Shown one piece after another: positions 58,062-64,000 of a stretch of DNA of 64,000 nt (positions within the stretch are counted from its first letter, which is position 1; each line of letters starts with the position of its first letter). The stretch is from Pseudodesulfovibrio portus. GTDB lineage: Bacteria > Desulfobacterota > Desulfovibrionia > Desulfovibrionales > Desulfovibrionaceae. The notes under the pieces were generated by a model. It was not told the DNA's origin. It made no database searches and saw only the letters and a list, made by a program, of their open reading frames with translations. Both the position numbers and the translations under genes were made by a program. The stretch is taken from assembly GCF_026000375.1 (NCBI RefSeq), contig NZ_AP026708.1, forward strand, positions 436,501 to 500,500, read 5' to 3'.

Positions 58062-60719
58062 TCAATACCGCTTGGGTGCGCCCTTGCGCATTTCCTGGTC
58101 CAACTGGTCGAAAAGCTGCTTCTTCCGTTTCTCGAAGGTCAGGGCAGACTTCACGGCGGCGGCGGCCACGCAGACGATGCTCAGAATGATGACCAGTCCC
58201 TTGGCGATTTCCCAGCGCTGTTTCTCATCGTTGATCATGTCGAGGATGTAGTTCCCCTTGATGTCCTGGGTGAAATAGATGAGCGACGGAATGCCAACGA
58301 GCAGCGCGCCGAGGCCGAGGAGTTCCAGCCAGATGAAATTGCGGCCGAGCATCAGTATGAACAGGGTCGAGTCGCGGATGATGCGCAGGGTGACAAGACG
58401 GCTTTGCAGGGAATCGATATGGTCCTCGACTTCGAGGACGAACTGCATGGCTTTCCTGAAATTCTCGGCCTCGTGCAGCGGCTGGGTCTTGACCCAGTTG
58501 ATCTTGTCCACGCAGGTGTTGAATTCCTTGTTGAACTCGAGCAACAGCTTCGGGAATGGGAACCAGCCCGCCTCCTTCTGGATCTCCCGCACCCGCTCGG
58601 TGAGGTAGTCCAGGTTGGAGGTCATGCGCTTTATCTCCCTCTTGACCTCCGAATCCAGGGAAGCCTTGAACTTCTCGGTGCCGCGAATGAGCAGCTGGTA
58701 GGCAACGTAGTTCTTGGTGTCCCCCAGTTTGCGCAGCCGTTCCAACTCGTCATTGGCCGTGTCGTAATACGAATGCAGGGAATCGAACCGCTTGGAGATA
58801 TCCGTGGTCAGGTCCCCGACCCCCACCTTCATGGCAGTCGCCGACTCCTCGGCTTCGGTCCATTTCTCCCACAGGGAATTCATGAGCTGCACCCGCCCCC
58901 TGTCCAGTTCCGGATCGACCAGGATGTAGTTGAAGAAATGCGGGTCCCTGCTGATGAGATCGAAAAAAAGATCGATGGCCTGGCCGGTGAACCCCATCTT
59001 CACCATGCACACGGCCTGCCGATACACGGGCTGGAGCCAGGTCGGCGACAGGGAATTGGTCCTCTGATAGGCGTTGATGGCCTCCTTGAGGCTGCCCTCC
59101 ACCTCCTTGAGACGGGCCTGAAGATAGGAAAAATAAGCTTTCTGCAAGGGGGTATAGCTCATGCGCTCGGCTTCCTGCCAATGGAACAGGGCCTGGTTGG
59201 CGTCACCCTGCTCGATGTGCCAGAACCCCAGCAGGGAATGAGGCTGGTAACTTCTCGGGTACTTGAGCTGGGCCTCCTGGATCAGGATTTCCGCTTCGGG
59301 CATCCGCTGGCTTTCGATGTCGTCCAGGGCGTCCCATATGAAATCCCCCTCGGCGGGCGCGAGCTGCTTGAAACCGTCCACCCACTCCTTGCCCCGGCTG
59401 CGCCAGACGAGCTTGAGAGTCCGCAACTGGCCGGTGGCATTGATCTCGAACACGGCACGGGCCATGAGACTCTTGAGATCGTTCTTGGCGCTCATGACGC
59501 TCATGATGGACTCGCTGAAATTGTCCATATCCAGAGCCTCGTCCAACCCGTCGAACCCCTCCGAAAAATCCTGCACGTCGGTGCCTGCCAGCAGATGCCA
59601 GACCTGGGGCTGGGGCTTGGCAATCTTCTTGCTCGGGCAATCCTTGGGAGCGTGGTTCTTCAGGCCGCAATAGAAGCACTCCTTGCCCTCGTCCGCTATC
59701 ATGGCGCTGGGCAGGGCCACCTGCATCGAGCCGTAACCGACGTCCTCGCCGCCGTCCTTGAGGGCGAGGGTGCACCAGGAGTCCAGGCTGACCTGCTTCG
59801 AGCCGTACCGGACCTCGTTCATGCGGAACCATTCGGACAGCAGGAAACCCTCGATAAACTTCACATGGGGGTAGTCGGGCGTCATCCGGCCCCAGTCCAG
59901 GCCGATCTTCTTGGGCAGCTCGGGGGTAAACTGATAGCCCCCCTGCTGGACCGCCACCATGACCGTGGGCCAGTATTCCTTTTCCCCGTCATCCTTGAGC
60001 TTTCTGATCAGGGACATGATCTCCGTGCAGAACGACCGGAGGAGCCTGAAGCTGTCCAGGGGGAAGAAGATAACGCCTTCCTTGACGTCGGATATGTACT
60101 TAAGTCCCAACATCTGCAGCAATTCGATGATGTTGGTGGAAAAGTCACGCCAGCCGAGGATGGACTCCTTGTCCGCAGTATGCCCGAGGGGCTTGATGAT
60201 GAAATACCACTTGAGGTGCGTTTCGTAGTCCAACCCCTGGTCCGCGACCAGGCGCTGCCACTCCTCGTTGGCCACTCCTTCCACGGCCCCGGCGGGCTCG
60301 GTGCTCAGACCCACCACGGCCTGGATATCGCTCTTGAGCTTGGGATGGATGATGATCTCGAAATCACCGGTGGGCCGCACGTCCTGGCGTTCCAGCTCCA
60401 TGGCCAGGGAGACGGAACGCTGGAGTTCGTAGCCGACCAGGAAGGTCAACGGAATGACTTCGCAGAAAACATCCATGGGGTTGACGCGCGCCCAGATCTG
60501 CAACCGTGCCAGGGCTCGGAAAACCTCGCCTGTGTTGCAGAACCACAGAGCCTGGTTCGACTCCTTGGATATGCACAGGCAGCCGAACTCCTGCAGCGTA
60601 TTCTCGACGGTAGGATTCAGGTCGCCCTTCCAGACCACCCAAACGCCGTAACCCGCCGCAACCAGCCTGGACTGGCTGATCTCGGGAAGCACTTCAACAA
60701 GATCGTTAATCGCCGGCAC
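58062..60719 (-). CDS. Large membrane-anchored protein with a CCHC zinc knuckle and TPR-like region
   Basis: 885 residues, no recognised family over its whole length. The N-terminal 340 residues are an alpha/beta region of unknown fold. At about 347-361 there is CFYCGLKNHAPKDC, an exact CX2CX4HX4C retroviral-type zinc knuckle, rare in bacteria and usually an RNA/ssDNA contact. Residues about 470-590 look like TPR repeats (EAEILIQEAQLKYPRSYQPH, then QALFHWQEAERM). A long coiled coil spans about 640-780. Two transmembrane helices near 793-817 and 842-861 form a hairpin that leaves the bulk cytoplasmic. The start is GTG 60719 with GAGGTG 5 bp upstream. Confidence 0.7.
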   Translation of the reverse strand: MPAINDLVEVLPEISQSRLVAAGYGVWVVWKGDLNPTVENTLQEFGCLCISKESNQALWFCNTGEVFRALARLQIWARVNPMDVFCEVIPLTFLVGYELQRSVSLAMELERQDVRPTGDFEIIIHPKLKSDIQAVVGLSTEPAGAVEGVANEEWQRLVADQGLDYETHLKWYFIIKPLGHTADKESILGWRDFSTNIIELLQMLGLKYISDVKEGVIFFPLDSFRLLRSFCTEIMSLIRKLKDDGEKEYWPTVMVAVQQGGYQFTPELPKKIGLDWGRMTPDYPHVKFIEGFLLSEWFRMNEVRYGSKQVSLDSWCTLALKDGGEDVGYGSMQVALPSAMIADEGKECFYCGLKNHAPKDCPSKKIAKPQPQVWHLLAGTDVQDFSEGFDGLDEALDMDNFSESIMSVMSAKNDLKSLMARAVFEINATGQLRTLKLVWRSRGKEWVDGFKQLAPAEGDFIWDALDDIESQRMPEAEILIQEAQLKYPRSYQPHSLLGFWHIEQGDANQALFHWQEAERMSYTPLQKAYFSYLQARLKEVEGSLKEAINAYQRTNSLSPTWLQPVYRQAVCMVKMGFTGQAIDLFFDLISRDPHFFNYILVDPELDRGRVQLMNSLWEKWTEAEESATAMKVGVGDLTTDISKRFDSLHSYYDTANDELERLRKLGDTKNYVAYQLLIRGTEKFKASLDSEVKREIKRMTSNLDYLTERVREIQKEAGWFPFPKLLLEFNKEFNTCVDKINWVKTQPLHEAENFRKAMQFVLEVEDHIDSLQSRLVTLRIIRDSTLFILMLGRNFIWLELLGLGALLVGIPSLIYFTQDIKGNYILDMINDEKQRWEIAKGLVIILSIVCVAAAAVKSALTFEKRKKQLFDQLDQEMRKGAPKRY

Positions 60720-60761
60720 TCGTCACCTCGCGTCCCTGCGGACGGCACTGGTTATCAGGGC

Positions 60762-60788
60762 GACGGGACTGTCGCGAACCGTCCCGTC
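60762..60788. other. Inverted repeat upstream of the zinc-knuckle gene
   Basis: GACGGGAC (60762-60769) and GTCCCGTC (60781-60788) are perfect complements with an 11-base loop that itself contains TCGCGA. There is no T-run on either strand. It lies between the glycosyltransferase stop (60794) and the zinc-knuckle GTG and could be an operator or mRNA structure. Confidence 0.45.
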
Positions 60789-60793
60789 TCATG

Positions 60794-61654
60794 CTAACTC
60801 CATGGATTCAAGGGAATTTCCTTCCCGTCCCGCAGTATGCAAAACAGATTCCAAACCCGCTCTGCCTCATCACTTTTTCCTCTTTTTTCACACCCTTGCA
60901 TATAAATCGACACCTTTCTCTCAAGGGAATCCAGGGCCATATCCCGCTGATTTTCGTCAAGTTTTCGACTTTGCAACAACTTGACCAGCGCCCGTATCCG
61001 ATGTTTGTCGGCACACGGAACACAGACGGACAACTGATCCGGCCGTCCGCCGTGCTTGATGGTCAGCTTTTCACGCACAAGGCCCACCGGGTAGTCCAGA
61101 CAGGCGCGCAGCCACATGTCATAGTCCTCGCAGGACGGAAGATCCACGTCGAAGGGCCCTATCCGCTCCAGGGCGGACCGGGTAAACATGGTGCAGGAGG
61201 GGCTGATCAGACACATTTCCAGGGACTTATCGAAAAACCAGCCCTCGGGCTTGGCGTACCTGGCGGGCTGGTTGACCCGCCTGCCGCCCCGAATCCAGAT
61301 TTCCTCGGTCTGGCTGATCTCGTAATTGTTGGTCCGCATATAGTCGAGCTGGACGGCGAGTTTCGTCGGCATCCACTCGTCGTCGGAATCAAGCAGGGCG
61401 ACGACCTCGCCCGTGCAGGCGGCGATGCCCGTGTTGCGGGCACCGGAAACGCCCTGATTCTCCTGTCGGAGACGGACGAAACGAGGGTCGTCGTAGGCGG
61501 AAAGGACCGCTTCCGTGTCGTCTGTTGACCCGTCGTCGATGATGACGCACTCCCAGTTATCGTGGGTCTGCGCAAGCACCGAATCAAGCGCTTTTCCGAT
61601 GAATCCCGACCGGTTGTAAGTCGGCAGGATGATCGATACCAATATATTTTCCAT
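60794..61654 (-). CDS. Family 2 glycosyltransferase
   Basis: A 286-residue GT-A enzyme. SIILPTYNRSGFIGKALDS and VIIDDGSTDDTE form the nucleotide-binding strands, GARNTGIAACTGE follows, and the donor-metal motif is LLDSDDEW. CEDYDMWLRAC is the acceptor/catalytic region. ATG 61654 (MENILVSIILP) is chosen, since the longer frame overlaps the divergent GT4 gene. The start-to-start distance to the divergent GT4 gene is 69 bp, so the two may share a regulatory region. The sugar is unknown. Confidence 0.88.
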   Translation of the reverse strand: MENILVSIILPTYNRSGFIGKALDSVLAQTHDNWECVIIDDGSTDDTEAVLSAYDDPRFVRLRQENQGVSGARNTGIAACTGEVVALLDSDDEWMPTKLAVQLDYMRTNNYEISQTEEIWIRGGRRVNQPARYAKPEGWFFDKSLEMCLISPSCTMFTRSALERIGPFDVDLPSCEDYDMWLRACLDYPVGLVREKLTIKHGGRPDQLSVCVPCADKHRIRALVKLLQSRKLDENQRDMALDSLERKVSIYMQGCEKRGKSDEAERVWNLFCILRDGKEIPLNPWS

Positions 61655-61723
61655 ACCCGTAAGACCTTGCGTTCGACGCCCTGAACTGTCATGGTGTGAA
61701 TCCGAGTTACCCAGGCGATACGT

Positions 61724-62833
61724 ATGAAGATATTTCAAGTCATCAATGTCCGTTGGTTCAACGCGACCGCATGGTATGCCATCACCCTGAGCCGTCTTCT
61801 GGCCGACGCGGGGCACGAGGTCGTGGTCCTTACCCAGGCGGACACCCAATCCGAGAAAGTCGCCCGGGAAATGGGACTGACCACCGTGGCCGTGGACCTG
61901 AACACGACCAACCCGGTTCGCTTCGTCGGCGCGGCCAAGCATATCATACAACTTCTCAGGACGCACCGCCCGGATATCGTCAACTGCCACAGGGGAGAGG
62001 GCTTCTTCCTCTGGGGAGCGCTCAAGCTCTTCGGCTTCGGGTACCGGCTGGTCCGTACGCGCGGCGACCAGCGCCCGCCCCGGAGCGACGCGATCAACCG
62101 TTGGCTCCACGCTGACGTGGCCGACGCCGTGGTGGTCACCAACCGCCGCATGGCCGATTATTTCCTGCACAAGATGCGCACCCCGGGCCATGGGTTATGG
62201 CTCATCCACGGCGGAGTGGACACGGCCAAATTTCATTTCGATCCCGAAGGACGGGAACGTGTCCGCAAGGAATTCGGCTTCGGCCCGGACGACCTGGTCG
62301 TGGGCCTGCTCGGCCGCTTCGACCGCGTCAAGGGACACAAGGAGCTCATCGAGGCCGTGGCCGCGCTGCAGAAAAGGGGCAGGGACAACCTCAAGCTCTT
62401 CCTTATCGGCTTCGACACGGCCATGACCGCCTCGGAGATCGAGACGCACATCCGTGAAAACGGGATTGAGGACATCACCCGCATCAGCGGCAGGCGGGAC
62501 GACGTGGGGGCCTGCATCAGCGCGCTGGACATCGGCGTGGTCGCCTCCCTGTGGTCCGAGGCCATTGCCCGGTCGGCCCTGGAGATCATGGCCGCCGACC
62601 GCCCCCTGGTCTCCACGGACGTGGGCGTCATGCCCGACCTGACGGCCCCGTCCATGCTGGTTGCGCCCGAAGACGCAAGAGGCCTGGCTGACACCATCGC
62701 CAAACTGGCCGACAACGCCCCGTTGCGCGAGGAAGTCCTGGCCGCGCAAAAACGCACCATGTCGCAACTGACCCTGGAGGAGTTCCTGAAACGGACCCTC
62801 AACCTCTACCAGAGCCTCATTCAGGGGTCGTGA
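61724..62833 (+). CDS. Family 4 glycosyltransferase
   Basis: A 369-residue GT-B enzyme. The N-terminal acceptor domain begins MKIFQVINVRWFNATAWYA, IVNCHRGEGFFLWGALKL follows, and the C-terminal donor domain has VGLLGRFDRVKGHKELIEAV and the EX7E-like SEAIARSALEIMAADRP. The N-terminus resembles LPS heptosyl/glucosyl transferases of the WaaG kind, without enough to name it. ATG 61724 has only a weak ribosome site. It converges with the transglycosylase gene, stops 10 bp apart. Confidence 0.9.
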   Translation: MKIFQVINVRWFNATAWYAITLSRLLADAGHEVVVLTQADTQSEKVAREMGLTTVAVDLNTTNPVRFVGAAKHIIQLLRTHRPDIVNCHRGEGFFLWGALKLFGFGYRLVRTRGDQRPPRSDAINRWLHADVADAVVVTNRRMADYFLHKMRTPGHGLWLIHGGVDTAKFHFDPEGRERVRKEFGFGPDDLVVGLLGRFDRVKGHKELIEAVAALQKRGRDNLKLFLIGFDTAMTASEIETHIRENGIEDITRISGRRDDVGACISALDIGVVASLWSEAIARSALEIMAADRPLVSTDVGVMPDLTAPSMLVAPEDARGLADTIAKLADNAPLREEVLAAQKRTMSQLTLEEFLKRTLNLYQSLIQGS

Positions 62834-62843
62834 CCGGCGCGGT

Positions 62844-63752
62844 TCACCCGCCGAACAATTCCTTTGTTTTCCTGATTCTCTCGGCCACGGCCAGAATGGT
62901 CATGGCATAGCTGTCCGAATGGTTGTAGCGATACAACACCTTGTGCATCGCCTCGTCGGAAAGGCCCGGCTTCCACCCGTGGCTGGCCAGGAAGTTGGCC
63001 ATGGAGTGCAATACGTCACGCGTCTCGAACAGATTGATCTTGCCGTCGCCATTGCCGTCTCGGCCATAGTACTCGGCGCTGGACGGGACGAACTGGCACT
63101 GGCCTATGGCCCCGTAGACCGAACTGGGAATGGACAGCGGGTCCTGCCCGTTCTTGCGTGCGTAGCGGATCAGGGCCTTGAGCTCATCATACCCCCACTG
63201 GGCCTTCTGCTCCGTCCGCTTGAGCAGCCACTGCATGGTCTTGTCGGAGATGTCGGTACGCTCGATATGGCTTTTGATCAGCGAAAAATCGCGGGACAGG
63301 GCCATGGAGGCCAGGATGGTGAACCCGTTGTAATCGCCCACGGTCATGCCCAGCCGGGACTCCACCAGGAGCAGCGCCGTCAGGACCTCGCCCGGCACGC
63401 CGTACCGCTCACGGATGTCCGCGAATTCGGCCCGATGTTCCCGATAGTAGGCATAGGCCCCGGCGATGAGCAGCGGATTGAGGTAGCGTCCCATGACCTC
63501 CGGCTCCCTGGCCGGCGCCGCACCCACGGCCGACAACCTGGCGTTGAGCAGGACGTTCATCTTGCGGGCCATGATGTCCGGGGAATATTCCAGGTCCGGG
63601 CTGGAAAAAAGATAGGAGACATACGTCCGGTCGAATCCGTCGTCCACCAGCCGGTCGATCAAGGGCTGCCACAGCCCCCCCGCCCTGCCCGGCAACGCGA
63701 GGGACACAACGAAAAACGCGGCCAGCGATGTGACGATGGCCGCGCGTTTCAT
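62844..63752 (-). CDS. Lytic murein transglycosylase (MltB type)
   Basis: About 302 residues: a signal peptide or anchor (1-22, IVTSLAAFFVVSLALPGRAG) followed by an SLT_2/MltB domain. The catalytic glutamate is in LLLVESRLGMTVGDYNG, and YGAIGQCQFVPSSAEYYG and a YNHSDSYA motif are family features. There is no lipobox cysteine, so it is soluble periplasmic rather than a lipoprotein. DGNGDGKINLFET is an EF-hand-like calcium-binding loop, as in MltB/Slt35. An in-frame ATG at 63794 would overlap the zinc-ribbon gene and extend the signal peptide. Confidence 0.9.
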   Translation of the reverse strand: MKRAAIVTSLAAFFVVSLALPGRAGGLWQPLIDRLVDDGFDRTYVSYLFSSPDLEYSPDIMARKMNVLLNARLSAVGAAPAREPEVMGRYLNPLLIAGAYAYYREHRAEFADIRERYGVPGEVLTALLLVESRLGMTVGDYNGFTILASMALSRDFSLIKSHIERTDISDKTMQWLLKRTEQKAQWGYDELKALIRYARKNGQDPLSIPSSVYGAIGQCQFVPSSAEYYGRDGNGDGKINLFETRDVLHSMANFLASHGWKPGLSDEAMHKVLYRYNHSDSYAMTILAVAERIRKTKELFGG

Positions 63753-63771
63753 GCGCTCTGTGAGCGATCGA

Positions 63772-63939
63772 TCAAATTCGATCCATTGGGACAAACCCCA
63801 TTTCCTCCTCGAAATCCTCGTCCATCTTGGCCGAGAACTTCCCGAGATCGTAGACCGCGCCGCAGGACGGGCAGCGCAGGGTCACTTCCCTGCACCCACG
63901 GTAGGCGGCCAGGTCGAGGCCGCATTTCTCGCATTCCAT
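63772..63939 (-). CDS. Small dual-CxxC zinc-ribbon protein
   Basis: 55 residues: MECEKCGLDLAAYRGC and RCPSCGAVYDLG provide two CxxC pairs plus a further cysteine, and an acidic tail (DEDFEEEMGF) follows. Zinc or iron binding is expected; a specific function is not known. ATG 63939 is preferred because GGAAGG lies 8 bp upstream; ATG 63978 would add 13 basic residues. It is 19 bp upstream of the transglycosylase gene and probably cotranscribed. Confidence 0.65.
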   Translation of the reverse strand: MECEKCGLDLAAYRGCREVTLRCPSCGAVYDLGKFSAKMDEDFEEEMGFVPMDRI

Positions 63940-63978
63940 GCCACGGGCCTTCCAGGTCCGTTTTCGAGCGGAGAACAT

Positions 63979-64000
63979 ATGAACCTACTTGGCTTCAAGG
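63979..64000 (+). CDS. Possible 5' end of a gene leaving the window
   Basis: ATG 63979 (MNLLGFK) follows GGAG at 6-bp spacing and runs open to the window edge. Only seven codons are visible, so this is a weak call. Confidence 0.25.

Noticed and set aside
58038-60797. 919-codon open frame antisense to the zinc-knuckle gene
   Set aside because: It mirrors the real gene's third-position GC bias and continues through the gene boundaries; the minus-strand product has recognisable motifs and membrane helices.

Overview
The window reads as a high-GC chromosomal segment of a sulfate-reducing deltaproteobacterium of the Desulfovibrio / Pseudodesulfovibrio type. That placement is inference. It rests on an Rnf operon led by a multihaem cytochrome c, a tungsten-type aldehyde:ferredoxin oxidoreductase beside a tungstate transporter, a hemerythrin-PAS protein, a Nudix-bearing MutY, and overall codon and GC style. 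No phage, insertion sequence, CRISPR array or integrase was seen. The longest gene-free stretches are just under 300 bp (21804-22095 and 34462-34740).

Layout. 1-2.7 kb: a membrane fatty-acid hydroxylase-like protein, a thioredoxin-reductase-like flavoprotein, a PilZ-like protein and a small membrane protein. 2.8-9.7 kb: a decahaem cytochrome c followed by rnfC-D-G-E-A-B, in which RnfB is fused to a GltD-like NAD(P)/FAD oxidoreductase. 9.77 kb: tRNA-Val(CAC). 9.9-21.8 kb, all on the minus strand: a surface-polysaccharide locus. It runs from a membrane protein through CDP-glucose synthesis (rfbF, rfbG), a glycosyltransferase, an aminotransferase, a C-methyltransferase and a thiamine-diphosphate enzyme to a sulfotransferase, a flippase-like membrane protein and a second, longer copy of the first membrane protein. 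The distal part is clearly more AT-rich. 22.1-29.3 kb: a tungsten/pterin island with AOR, MoaD-like and ThiF-like proteins, a ModE-type DNA-binding protein, tupABC and MobB. 29.3-31.7 kb: trmL, then rmlB and rmlD.

31.7-35.6 kb: a SulP transporter fused to zinc ribbons, STAS and a cyclic-nucleotide domain, then a glycosyltransferase. 35.7-41.4 kb: metF-asd-class IV aminotransferase, and an ABC-F protein with a Nudix hydrolase. 41.5-43.1 kb: a diverged tandem duplication of a two-gene cassette for small membrane-anchored coiled-coil proteins. 43.2-49.2 kb: psd-pssA and leuA-leuC-leuD-leuB on the minus strand. 51.4-51.8 kb: a tRNA array (three Gly-GCC, one Cys-GCA). 52-55 kb: dksA, an NFACT protein and a hemerythrin-PAS protein. 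55-64 kb: a lysozyme-like protein, mutY, gpmA, an 885-residue membrane protein with a retroviral-type CCHC zinc knuckle, two glycosyltransferases, a lytic transglycosylase and a zinc-ribbon protein.

How the genes work together. Rnf, the cytochrome and the RnfB fusion suggest electron exchange among ferredoxin, NAD(P)H and periplasmic cytochromes. AOR would feed reduced ferredoxin into this pool and depends on tungstate uptake and pterin assembly encoded next to it. The sugar-nucleotide genes and scattered glycosyltransferases serve envelope glycans. The least explained elements are the zinc-knuckle protein, the duplicated coiled-coil cassette, the SulP fusion, and the pair of polytopic proteins, one of which lacks about 184 internal residues.
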